From: Betaproteobacteria bacterium RIFCSPLOWO2_02_FULL_68_150
GTDB lineage: Bacteria > Pseudomonadota > Gammaproteobacteria > Burkholderiales > SG8-39
NCBI GenBank assembly: GCA_001771975.1
Contig: MERE01000080.1
Span: 1 to 6,102, forward strand
DNA: 6,102 nucleotides
Direction: 5' to 3'
The position numbers and the translations under genes are program-made. Shown piece by piece: positions 1 to 6,102 of this stretch. How positions within the stretch are numbered: the first letter of the stretch is position 1; every line of letters begins with the position of its first letter. The notes below the pieces were generated by a model. It saw only the letters and a list, made by a program, of their open reading frames with translations, was not told the origin of the DNA and did not search any database.

Positions 1-2829
1 GATCTGGTCGACCAGGATCACGCTGTTGCGCATGATCATGCCGCCCAGCGCGATCGTCCCGAGCATGGCGACGAAGCCGAAGGGTTTCGCGAACACGAGC
101 AGCGCCAGCGCCACGCCGACGATGCCGAGCGGCCACGTCAGCAGCACCATCAAGCTGCGCGAGAAGCTGCGCAGCTGCATCATGAGCAGCGCCAGGATCA
201 CGGCCAGCATCATCGGCAGCCCGGCGGCGATCGACGATTGGGCCTTCAGGTTCTCCTCCCAGGCGCCGCCCGCCTCGATGCGGTAGCCGGCGGGCAGGCT
301 CTGCCGGATGTCCTCCAGCGCCGGCGCGATCGCCGCGGTGACATCCGGCGCCTGCACGCCGTCGACGATGTCGGCGCGCGCAGTGAGCGCGAGTTCGCGG
401 CTGCGGCGCCACAGGATCGGTTCCTCGAGCACCTCCTCGATGCGCGCCACCTGCGCCAGCGGCACGCTGCGCCCGCCGGCCGCCGGCACCGTCAACTCGC
501 CCAGCGCGCCGAGCGAGCCGCGCTCCTCGGCGGGTGCGCGCAGCACGACCTCGATCAGGCGGTCGTTCTCGCGATACTGCCCGATCGGCACGCCGCTCAC
601 CACGGCCGCCACGGACCGCGCAACGCCCTGCGACGACACGCCGAGCGCGCGCGCCTTGTCCTGGTCGACCTCGACGCGCAGCGCCAGCACGCGGTCGCCC
701 CAGTTGAGGTTCACGTCGACCGTGTGCGGACTGGCCCGCATGCGCTCGGCAACGCGCTCGGCGATCGCTTTCAGCTTCGCCGGATCGTCGCCCATGACGC
801 GGAACTGCACCGGATAGCTGACCGGCGGACCGAGCGGCACGCGCGTCACGCGGCCGCGCACCCCCGGGAAATCCTCGGCCAGCGCGCGCCGTAGGAGCGC
901 GATCACGCGTTCTCGCGCCGCAACGTCGTTCGTCAGCACGATGACCTGCGCAAAATTGGTGCGGAACAGCTGCTGCTCGAGCGACAGGAAGAATCGCGGC
1001 GAGCCGTTGCCGACGTAGGTGACATAGCTTTCCACGTCGCGGCTTCCCTCCAGCAACTTCTCCACTCGCGCCGCCTCGCGCTCGGAAGCCCGGATCGAGG
1101 CGCCTTCGGGCAGCCACAGATCGACCATCAGCTCGACCCGGTTCGACGACGGGAAGAACTGCTTTTCGGTGAAGCCCATGCCGGCGACCCCGAGCGCGAG
1201 CGTCACGCCGGTAGCGGCGAGCACGGTCTTGCGGTGCACGATGCACCAGTCGATCGTCGCGCGCAGCCGCCGGTAGAACGGCTTGTCGTACACGTTGCGC
1301 GGCCCCTCGCCCTCGGGCACCGGATGTTCGCGCAGCAGCAGGCTGCCGATGAACGGCGTCGCGATCACGGCGGCGAACCAGGAGATCACGAGGGCCAAGG
1401 TGGTGACGGCGAAGATGCCGAAGGTGTATTCGCCCGTGGTCGACTTGGCGGTCGCGATCGGCAGGAAGCCGGCCGCCGTGATCAGCGTGCCCGAGAGCAT
1501 CGGAAACGCGGTCGAGGTGTAGGCGTAGGTCGCGGCGCGCAGCTTGTCGTAGCCCTCCTCGAGCTTGCGCGCCATCATCTCGACCGCGATCATGGCGTCG
1601 TCCACCAGCAGGCCGAGCGAGATGATGAGCGCGCCGGTCGAGATGCGGTGCAGATCGATCTCGAACCAGCGCATGGCGAGGAAGGTCGCCGCCAGCACCA
1701 GCGGAATGGTGAGCGCGACCACCAGGCCGGTACGCACGCCGAGCGACAGGAACGACACCACCAGCACGATCGCGACCGCTTCCGCGAGCGAGCCCATGAA
1801 TTCGCCCACTGCCGACTTCACCACGCGCGGCTGGTCGGAGACCTGCTCGAATTCGATGCCGACCGGGAACTCGGCGCGCAGGCGCGCCATGGTCGCCTTG
1901 AGGTCGTCGCCCAGCCTGAGCACGTCGCCGTTACGCGTCATCGACACCGCCAGACCGATCGACGGCCGGCCGCGAAAGCGCATCGTCATCACCGGTGGAT
2001 CGGCGTAGCCGCGCTCGACGCGCGCAATGTCGCCCAGGCGGAAGCTCTGGCCGGCGCCGCTTGGCCCGCTGGCGCGCAGCAGCAGGTCGCTCACCGCGCG
2101 CACCGAATCGAGTTGCCCGGTGACGCGCAGCGCAACCGACCGCTCCGGCGTCTCCACGCTGCCGGGGTTCGCCACCGCGTTCTGCGCTGCGAGCGCCTGG
2201 CCGATCGATTGCGGGTCGATGCCGAGCGCGCCCAGGCGCTTGGACGAGAGCTCGACGTAGACGCGGTCGTCCTGCACGCCGATCAGCTCGACCTTGGCCA
2301 CGTTGGGCAGCCGCAGCACCTCCTGTCGCGCGCGCTCGACGTAGTCGCGCAACTCCGAGAGGGTGAAGCCGTCAGCGCTGAAGGCGTAGATCGAGCCGTA
2401 CACGTCGCCGAATTCGTCGTTGAAGAACGGCCCCAGCGCTTCGGGCGGCAGGGTGTGCCGGATGTCGCCGACCTTCTTGCGTACCTGGTACCAGAGTTCG
2501 GGCACCTTGGCCGCCGGCGCCGTGTCGAGCAGCTCCAGCACGATGAGCGACTCACCGGGCTTGGAGTAGCTCTGCGTCCACTTGAAATAGGGCGTTTCCT
2601 GCAGTTTCTTCTCGATTCGATCGGTGACCTGGCGGTCCACCTGTTCCGCAGTCGCACCCGGCCACAGGGTGCGAATCACCATGGCGCGGAAGGCGAAGTC
2701 GGGGTCTTCGCGCTGCCCCAGGGAGAAGTAGGCTCCCGCTCCGCCGATCGCGATCGCGAGCAGGAAAAACAGCGTCAGCTCGCGGTAGCGCAGCGCCGCG
2801 GCCGAAAGATTGAAGCGGCTATCGGCCAT
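1..2829 (-). CDS. RND-family (HAE-1) multidrug efflux pump, inner-membrane subunit, partial at C-terminus
   Basis: Proton-driven inner-membrane pump of a tripartite efflux system, expected to export hydrophobic or amphiphilic compounds from the periplasm or inner membrane through an adaptor and a TolC-type channel. 943 codons are present; relatives have roughly 1020-1050, so about 80-100 C-terminal residues lie beyond the left edge. The order is classic: TM1 (about 17-37), a large periplasmic loop beginning GQREDPDF (38-45), TM2-TM6 (about 345-490), TM7 (about 535-553), a second periplasmic loop, then TM8 (about 867-886), TM9 (about 893-913) and part of TM10. TM4 contains GLLVDDAM with D410 and D411, equivalent to the proton-relay pair D407/D408 of AcrB. 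TM10 reads GMIMRNSVILVD, with R934 where AcrB has K940. The ATG at 2829 lies 12 bp after the adaptor stop, with only a weak ribosome site (GGTGAG about 11 nt upstream). From memory the periplasmic sequence (for example GPFFNDEFGDV) resembles the TriC-like branch; substrate cannot be deduced. Confidence 0.96.
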   Translation of the reverse strand, partial: MADSRFNLSAAALRYRELTLFFLLAIAIGGAGAYFSLGQREDPDFAFRAMVIRTLWPGATAEQVDRQVTDRIEKKLQETPYFKWTQSYSKPGESLIVLELLDTAPAAKVPELWYQVRKKVGDIRHTLPPEALGPFFNDEFGDVYGSIYAFSADGFTLSELRDYVERARQEVLRLPNVAKVELIGVQDDRVYVELSSKRLGALGIDPQSIGQALAAQNAVANPGSVETPERSVALRVTGQLDSVRAVSDLLLRASGPSGAGQSFRLGDIARVERGYADPPVMTMRFRGRPSIGLAVSMTRNGDVLRLGDDLKATMARLRAEFPVGIEFEQVSDQPRVVKSAVGEFMGSLAEAVAIVLVVSFLSLGVRTGLVVALTIPLVLAATFLAMRWFEIDLHRISTGALIISLGLLVDDAMIAVEMMARKLEEGYDKLRAATYAYTSTAFPMLSGTLITAAGFLPIATAKSTTGEYTFGIFAVTTLALVISWFAAVIATPFIGSLLLREHPVPEGEGPRNVYDKPFYRRLRATIDWCIVHRKTVLAATGVTLALGVAGMGFTEKQFFPSSNRVELMVDLWLPEGASIRASEREAARVEKLLEGSRDVESYVTYVGNGSPRFFLSLEQQLFRTNFAQVIVLTNDVAARERVIALLRRALAEDFPGVRGRVTRVPLGPPVSYPVQFRVMGDDPAKLKAIAERVAERMRASPHTVDVNLNWGDRVLALRVEVDQDKARALGVSSQGVARSVAAVVSGVPIGQYRENDRLIEVVLRAPAEERGSLGALGELTVPAAGGRSVPLAQVARIEEVLEEPILWRRSRELALTARADIVDGVQAPDVTAAIAPALEDIRQSLPAGYRIEAGGAWEENLKAQSSIAAGLPMMLAVILALLMMQLRSFSRSLMVLLTWPLGIVGVALALLVFAKPFGFVAMLGTIALGGMIMRNSVILVDQI

Positions 2830-2841
2830 GCGCCGACCGGC

Positions 2842-3906
2842 TCACCGGCCTTCGAGCACGCGCACACGCTGGCCCGGGCGCAGCAGTTGCGCACCGGCGG
2901 CGACCACGACGTCGCCCGGCTTGAGCCCGGACTCGATCGCCACACGCTCGTCAGCGATGCCAGCAGTCTTCACCGGCTGCGGCCGCACCGTGCCCTCCGG
3001 CGTGACGAGGAGCACCTGCGGCCGGTCGTCGCGCGAGTAAAGCGCCGCGACCGGAATTTCGATGCGTGCGCTGCGCCCGGCGCTCGCGACGAGGCGTGCG
3101 CTCATGCCCAGCTCGACGTCGTCACCCGCTTCCAGGATCGAAGCGCGCGCGGCATAAGTGCGCGACACCGGGTCGGCCGCCGGGGCCATTTCCCGCAGCT
3201 GCGCGCGCCAGGATTTTGCCGGCACCGCATTCAGCCGCACCACCAAAGTGCTCGCCCGTTCGACGAACCCGCGTTCGGATTCGGGCACCGCGAACGCGAT
3301 CTCCTTTTCGCCCGGACGCGCCAGGCGCGCCACGGTTTGCCCTGCGGCAACCACCTGCCCGGCCTCGGCCTCGATGGCGATGATCACGCCCGGTGAATCC
3401 GTGAGCAGGACCGCGTACGCGGCCTGATTCGCCATCTGGCGCCGCTGCGCGCGCGCCGCCTCGAGCCGCGCCTCGGCCGTGGCGAGGGCGCTGGCGCGGC
3501 GTTCCAACTCGGCCTGGCTGATGAAATTCCTCTCGCGCAGCTCGCGGTAGCGCTTCAGGTCGGCCTCCGCAAGCGCGCGCTCCGCTTCGGCGCTCGCCTC
3601 CTGCGCGCGCGCGCTGGCTTCGGCGAGCGCGAGGTCCGCGGGGTCCAGGCGCGCGACCCGCTGGCCTGCCCGCACAACGGAACCGTTCTCCACCAGCCGC
3701 TCGACCATTTTGCCGCCGACGCGAAACGCGAGCCGCGTCTCGTGCCGGGCCCGCACCTCGCCCACGCTCTCGAAGCTGCGCACCGTCTCGCTCGCGCCCA
3801 CCCGCAGCACGCGCACCGGGCGGATCTCGTCCGGCTTCTTCTCCGCCTCCGGGGTACACCCGAGCAGCAGCGTTGCGGCCGCGACTGCGAGCAGTAGGCG
3901 ATTCAT
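2842..3906 (-). CDS. RND efflux periplasmic adaptor (membrane fusion protein), predicted lipoprotein
   Basis: Periplasmic adaptor of the HlyD/AcrA family, 354 aa, bridging the RND pump encoded next to it and an outer-membrane channel. The N-terminus MNRLLLAVAAATLLLGC is a lipoprotein signal peptide with lipobox LLGC and predicted lipidated Cys17; the next residue is Thr. Domains in order: first half of the lipoyl domain (about 62-92), an Ala/Glu/Arg-rich coiled-coil hairpin (about 92-163), second lipoyl half (about 170-196), beta-barrel (about 200-270) and membrane-proximal domain (about 280-354). At the hairpin tip R119, L123 and S130 match the R-x3-L-x6-S signature that contacts TolC-type channels. 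The frame stays open upstream to 4230, but the start at 3906 is chosen because it begins the signal peptide, has AGGA 7 nt upstream (3914-3917), and overlaps the tetR stop as ATGA, suggesting translational coupling. Confidence 0.95.
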   Translation of the reverse strand: MNRLLLAVAAATLLLGCTPEAEKKPDEIRPVRVLRVGASETVRSFESVGEVRARHETRLAFRVGGKMVERLVENGSVVRAGQRVARLDPADLALAEASARAQEASAEAERALAEADLKRYRELRERNFISQAELERRASALATAEARLEAARAQRRQMANQAAYAVLLTDSPGVIIAIEAEAGQVVAAGQTVARLARPGEKEIAFAVPESERGFVERASTLVVRLNAVPAKSWRAQLREMAPAADPVSRTYAARASILEAGDDVELGMSARLVASAGRSARIEIPVAALYSRDDRPQVLLVTPEGTVRPQPVKTAGIADERVAIESGLKPGDVVVAAGAQLLRPGQRVRVLEGR

Positions 3907-4571
3907 GGCCGGTTCCTGCCGCCGCGGCGCTCGGCGGCTTCCCAAAGGTCGAGCAGCGCCCGTTCGAGCTGGGTTTCGAAATCCATGCGGAACACTTTCA
4001 GGTCGGGCCGCTGCATGGCCTTGTGCAACACCGCGGGAATGTCGGCCTGCTGCCACAGGCCGATGATGAGGGCGTAGCTGTTGACCAGCAGCGCCGCGCC
4101 CTCGCCCGGGCGCAGCGCGGGGTAGAGCTTGTCGACGCGCGCGCCCAGCGTCGCGAGCCGCTGCGCCAGCCCGAGGTGGAAGGCGAGCGCCGCGTCGGCG
4201 CCGATATTGGTGTCGAGCATGGTGCGGCATCTCCCGGCGAGCGGATAGAATTCCGGGTGGCCGCCATGGTGGCGCAGGCCCGCACGCACCACGCTGCGCG
4301 CGTCGGCGCGCGGGCGCTCCAGCGCCCTCGCCAGGGCATCGAACAGGGTATGGAGCTGCCGCTCGTGCAGCGCGAGGAGCACCTCCTCGCGGGTATGGAA
4401 ATACAGGTAGACGGTGCCCTTGGCGAGGCCTGCGCGCCGCGCCAGCGCGTCGACCGAAAACGTCGCCGCGGGATCGCGATGCAACAGCGCTTCGGCGGCG
4501 CGCACGATCGCCGCGCGGCGTGCGGATTTTTCCTCGGCGCCCAGGGCGCGCTTCAACTGACTGCGGGTCAT
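3903..4571 (-). CDS. TetR/AcrR-family transcriptional repressor of the efflux operon
   Basis: DNA-binding repressor of 222 aa, a usual length for TetR regulators. The N-terminal region has the family pattern: helix 1 about 16-31 (ARRAAIVRAAEALL), then the helix-turn-helix at about 39-58 (SVDALARRAGLAKGTVYLYF), whose GTVYLYF is the hallmark of the recognition helix. The rest (about 65-215) is a helical ligand-binding and dimerisation domain with no identifiable ligand. It is the first gene of a tetR-adaptor-pump operon and overlaps the adaptor start by 4 bp, so repressor and pump are probably co-transcribed and autorepressed; a perfect inverted repeat lies 19 bp upstream of the start. The ATG at 4571 has no recognisable Shine-Dalgarno site in front of it. 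It is retained because no in-frame alternative keeps helix 1 with a better ribosome site. The specific inducer is unknown. Confidence 0.94.
   Translation of the reverse strand: MTRSQLKRALGAEEKSARRAAIVRAAEALLHRDPAATFSVDALARRAGLAKGTVYLYFHTREEVLLALHERQLHTLFDALARALERPRADARSVVRAGLRHHGGHPEFYPLAGRCRTMLDTNIGADAALAFHLGLAQRLATLGARVDKLYPALRPGEGAALLVNSYALIIGLWQQADIPAVLHKAMQRPDLKVFRMDFETQLERALLDLWEAAERRGGRNRP
3914..3917 (-). promoter_or_regulatory. Ribosome binding site of the efflux adaptor gene
   Basis: The minus strand reads AGGA with a 7-nt spacer to the ATG at 3906. It lies inside the end of tetR and, together with the ATGA stop/start overlap at 3903-3906, fixes the adaptor start rather than the upstream in-frame starts. 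Confidence 0.75.
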
Positions 4572-4581
4572 CTGCGCGCGC

Positions 4582-4611
4582 AGTCTAAATGACCGTTGGT
4601 CAGATAGTCAA
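4582..4611 (-). promoter_or_regulatory. Predicted sigma70-type promoter of the tetR-efflux operon
   Basis: On the minus strand TTGACT (4606-4611, five of six to the -35 consensus) is followed after 18 bp by TAGACT (4582-4587, four of six to the -10 consensus). Transcription would begin near 4575, only a few bases before the tetR ATG at 4571. The operator-like inverted repeat fills the spacer, the expected position for a repressor that blocks RNA polymerase. This is inferred from consensus matching only. Confidence 0.55.
4590..4602. promoter_or_regulatory. Probable TetR operator: perfect inverted repeat TGACC-GTT-GGTCA
   Basis: A perfect 13-bp palindrome with 5-bp arms (4590-4594 and 4598-4602) around a 3-bp centre lies between the predicted -35 and -10 elements of the tetR promoter. 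TetR-family dimers typically bind such short inverted repeats upstream of their own gene. A further half-site-like AGTCA (4606-4610) is spaced 8 bp from the second arm and overlaps the -35. The palindrome is directly visible; the assignment to this TetR protein is inferred from position. Confidence 0.7.
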
Positions 4612-4618
4612 GCGTCTG

Positions 4619-4639
4619 CGGCGCGCAGGCGCGGCGCCG
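4619..4639 (-). terminator. GC-rich hairpin after the ankyrin gene, possible weak terminator
   Basis: A perfect 6-bp stem (CGGCGC at 4619-4624 pairing with GCGCCG at 4634-4639) with a 9-nt loop lies 9 bp after the ankyrin stop and before the tetR promoter. It has no T-tract on the minus-strand 3' side, so it is not a canonical intrinsic terminator. In such GC-rich DNA a stem of this size can occur by chance. It could pause polymerase or mark a mere spacer. Confidence 0.25.
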
Positions 4640-4648
4640 AATACAACG

Positions 4649-5587
4649 CTAGCCCTGCAGCAGGGGAATCACCTCGGTGCGCTTGCGCTTCTCGGCGAGC
4701 GCGAGCGGCGTCGCTCCCGCAGCCGATTTGGCCGCCTTGTCGCCGCCTCCCGCGACAAGAATCTTCACCACCTCGGCATGGCCGTCAGCCGCCGCCTTGT
4801 GCAGCGCCGTCATGCCCTCGTGGTCGGGCTCGTTGACGTTGGCGCCTTTCGCCACCAGCAGGCTGCAGACCTTGGCATGGCCGTTCATCGCCGCCTGCAT
4901 CAGCGGCGTCACGCCTGGCCCGCCCTTGGCATTGGGATTGGCGCCTTTCGCGAGCAGCAGCTCGGCGATGTCCGCAAATCCCTTGAATGCCGCCCAGTGC
5001 AGGGGCGTGAGCCCCTGCGCGTTGGTCCCACTGGCGTCGGCGCCGGCATCGAGCAGCATCGTCACCACTGGCTTGCGATTGAGCATCGCCGCCTTGATGA
5101 GCGGCGTGGCGCCTAGCTGGTCGCGCTCATCGGGTTTCACGCCGATCTTCAGGAACATATTCACCGCGCGCTCGTTGCCCAGCTCTACCGCCTTGACGAA
5201 GCCGTCCATGCTGTATTCGATCTGCTCGGTGGCGAGCTGACGCCTTACCTGCTCGTTCTTCCAGGGATCGCCGCCGGTGGCCGTCTTCGCGGCGCGCACC
5301 TCGAGCCACCGCGTATGGATACGGGACAGCTTGGCGATATCGGAAGCCACGTCGGGCGGAAATCCCTGGCGCCCGCCGCGCTTGTCGACCAGCAGGTCGG
5401 CAAAGTACGCGTCGCCCTTCTCGGTGCCCCAGTGCTTCATGATGGTGTTGAACACCCTCGAATACTTGGCCTCGAGCGCCGTCGGGTAGAGGTCTTCCTT
5501 GCCCTGGTAAATCGGGGCGAGCGTCGGGTGCATGATGACCATTTGCGCGACCGTCCGGGTGTTTGCGTAGACGGAAAGGTAACGCAT
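4649..5587 (-). CDS. Ankyrin-repeat protein with uncharacterised N-terminal region
   Basis: Protein of 312 aa whose C-terminal half is a run of ankyrin repeats, which mediate protein-protein contacts; its partner is unknown. A degenerate capping repeat (about 127-158) is followed by four 33-residue repeats (159-191, 192-224, 225-257, 258-290) beginning GATPLIKAA, GLTPLHWAA, GVTPLMQAA and GMTALHKAA, then a truncated cap (291-312). The first 125 residues are not ankyrin. They are mostly polar and probably helical, with KHWGTEKGDAYFADLLVD and RGGRQGFPP as the most distinctive stretches, and I cannot assign a function. There is no signal peptide or membrane segment, so it is probably cytoplasmic. 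The frame is open to an ATG at 5656, but 5587 is preferred: AAAGG lies 8 nt upstream, whereas 5656 would sit in the divergent promoter region. A later ATG at 5542 is a weaker alternative. It is co-oriented with the efflux operon but 77 bp from tetR, which has its own promoter, so a functional link is not implied. Confidence 0.9.
   Translation of the reverse strand: MRYLSVYANTRTVAQMVIMHPTLAPIYQGKEDLYPTALEAKYSRVFNTIMKHWGTEKGDAYFADLLVDKRGGRQGFPPDVASDIAKLSRIHTRWLEVRAAKTATGGDPWKNEQVRRQLATEQIEYSMDGFVKAVELGNERAVNMFLKIGVKPDERDQLGATPLIKAAMLNRKPVVTMLLDAGADASGTNAQGLTPLHWAAFKGFADIAELLLAKGANPNAKGGPGVTPLMQAAMNGHAKVCSLLVAKGANVNEPDHEGMTALHKAAADGHAEVVKILVAGGGDKAAKSAAGATPLALAEKRKRTEVIPLLQG
4718..5113 (-). repeat. 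Four tandem 99-bp ankyrin-coding units
   Basis: Four consecutive 33-codon units encode the full ankyrin repeats of the gene at 4649-5587. They share the G-x-T-P/A-L-x-x-A-A opening and the L-L-x-x-G-A-D/N pattern at protein level but have diverged in DNA, so this is an old internal duplication, not a recent expansion. Confidence 0.85.
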
Positions 5588-5595
5588 CTGCCGCG

Positions 5596-5600
5596 CCTTT
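5596..5600 (-). promoter_or_regulatory. Ribosome binding site deciding the ankyrin gene start
   Basis: The minus strand reads AAAGG with an 8-nt spacer to the ATG at 5587. No comparable purine-rich site precedes the longer start at 5656. Confidence 0.55.
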
Positions 5601-5621
5601 GCACCACGGGCCGCGCAGGTC

Positions 5622-5649
5622 TTTATCTGCGCCCCGCTCCCCGGCACAA
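5622..5649 (-). promoter_or_regulatory. Candidate promoter of the ankyrin gene
   Basis: On the minus strand TTGTGC (5644-5649, a weak -35) and GATAAA (5622-5627, four of six to the -10) are separated by 16 bp. A transcript would start near 5615, giving a leader of about 28 nt that contains the AAAGG ribosome site. Consensus matches are modest, so confidence is low. Confidence 0.3.
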
Positions 5650-5650
5650 T
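5622..5650 (+). promoter_or_regulatory. Candidate promoter of thyA
   Basis: TTTATC (5622-5627, three of six to the -35) and CACAAT (5645-5650, four of six to the -10) are 17 bp apart. Transcription would start near 5657, leaving a leader of only about 8 nt before the thyA ATG. It overlaps the candidate promoter of the ankyrin gene almost base for base on the other strand. Confidence 0.3.
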
Positions 5651-5664
5651 ACGCACTGGCCGCC

Positions 5665-6102
5665 ATGCAGCTCAATCCGGGCGAACAGCAGTACCTCGAC
5701 CTGCTCGCGCACGTGCTCGAAAGCGGCACCCGCAAGGGCGACCGCACGGGCACGGGGACGCTTTCCGTGTTCGGCTGGCAGATGCGATTCGCGCTGGGCG
5801 AGAGCTTTCCCCTGCTCACCACGAAGAAGGTCCACCTCAAGTCGATCGTCTACGAGTTGCTCTGGTTCCTGCGCGGCGAGACCAACGTGAAGTGGCTGCA
5901 GGAGCACGGCGTCACGATCTGGGACGAATGGGCCGACGAGAACGGCGAACTCGGACCTGTCTACGGCTACCAATGGCGCCACTGGCAGGCGGCCGACGAC
6001 CGCAGCATCGACCAGATCGCACAGGTCATCGAGTCGATCCGCCGCAATCCCGACTCGCGGCGCCACATGGTGACCGCCTGGAATCCAGCGGATGTCGGGC
6101 GC
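5665..6102 (+). CDS. thyA: Thymidylate synthase, partial at C-terminus
   Basis: Cytoplasmic enzyme that methylates dUMP to dTMP using 5,10-methylenetetrahydrofolate, the de novo source of thymine for DNA. The 146 codons present are about 55% of the usual 264-residue bacterial protein. They align without gaps to E. coli ThyA as I recall it, with a 6-residue N-terminal extension: DRTGTGT with phosphate-binding R27 (E. coli R21), E64 (E58), W86 and W89 in TIWDEWADENG (W80, W83), Y100 in GPVYG (Y94), and PDSRR with R132/R133 (R126/R127). The catalytic cysteine (E. coli C146) should be codon 152, six codons beyond the right edge, so it cannot be verified. There is no clear Shine-Dalgarno site; the ATG at 5665 is the only reasonable start before the conserved QQYLDLL. 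Confidence 0.97.
   Translation, partial: MQLNPGEQQYLDLLAHVLESGTRKGDRTGTGTLSVFGWQMRFALGESFPLLTTKKVHLKSIVYELLWFLRGETNVKWLQEHGVTIWDEWADENGELGPVYGYQWRHWQAADDRSIDQIAQVIESIRRNPDSRRHMVTAWNPADVGR

Noticed and set aside
238..894. A 218-codon plus-strand open frame
   Set aside because: It is an antisense shadow of the RND pump, with an Arg/His/Ala-rich sequence and no recognisable motif.
1234..3396. A 720-codon open frame on the plus strand spanning the pump and adaptor genes
   Set aside because: It is codon-aligned antisense to both genes. In GC-rich genes the codons TTA, CTA and TCA are rare, so stops are rare in this frame. Its product is His/Arg/Gln-rich and low complexity with no domain, whereas the minus strand encodes clear RND and adaptor proteins.
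2842..4230. Adaptor read as a 462-aa protein from an upstream start
   Set aside because: The extra 108 residues are an out-of-frame, Arg-rich reading of tetR. The lipoprotein signal peptide, ribosome site and ATGA overlap all support the start at 3906.
3873..4592. Plus-strand open frame of 239 codons opposite tetR
   Set aside because: It is antisense to a convincing TetR gene; the product has no domain features and its existence follows from codon bias.
4572..4648. Possible small RNA or riboswitch between the ankyrin gene and tetR
   Set aside because: The 77 bp are adequately explained by a short GC-rich hairpin plus the tetR promoter and operator; no further conserved structure is visible.
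5588..5656. Longer N-terminus for the ankyrin protein, starting at 5656
   Set aside because: The extra 23 residues lie across the candidate promoter elements, lack a Shine-Dalgarno site and do not form a signal peptide; 5587 has AAAGG at suitable spacing.
5623..6066. Minus-strand open frame of 147 codons opposite thyA
   Set aside because: The plus strand here encodes strongly conserved thymidylate synthase; the opposite frame is a shadow.

Overview
The window is GC-rich with strong G/C bias at third codon positions. The protein features (thymidylate synthase sequence, a TetR–adaptor–RND operon order, a Pro/Ala/Arg-rich proteome) fit a proteobacterium, most likely a betaproteobacterium. That placement comes from general sequence character, not a search. 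There is no sign of mobile DNA, CRISPR, tRNA or rRNA.

Layout: almost all of the window (1-5587) is read from the minus strand; the right end (5665-6102) is read from the plus strand. From right to left the minus-strand genes are a cytoplasmic ankyrin-repeat protein (4649-5587), a TetR-family repressor (3903-4571), a lipoprotein periplasmic adaptor of a tripartite efflux pump (2842-3906), and the inner-membrane RND pump (1-2829, C-terminus cut off by the window edge). On the plus strand, thyA (thymidylate synthase) starts at 5665 and runs off the right edge just before its catalytic cysteine.

The last three minus-strand genes form a compact operon. The repressor stop and adaptor start share an ATGA overlap, and the adaptor and pump are 12 bp apart. 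A probable promoter for the operon lies just upstream of tetR, with a perfect 13-bp inverted repeat in its -35/-10 spacer. This predicts simple autorepression: the TetR protein blocks its own operon until a ligand, presumably a pump substrate, releases it. The adaptor carries the R-L-S signature for docking to a TolC-type outer-membrane channel. No channel gene is in the window, so it must lie beyond the left edge or elsewhere.

The ankyrin gene and thyA are divergent, separated by 77 bp in which the best promoter candidates for the two directions overlap. I see no clearly novel system. The points worth a second look are the operator/promoter architecture and near-leaderless tetR, a Lys-to-Arg change at a proton-relay position of the pump, and the uncharacterised N-terminal region of the ankyrin protein.
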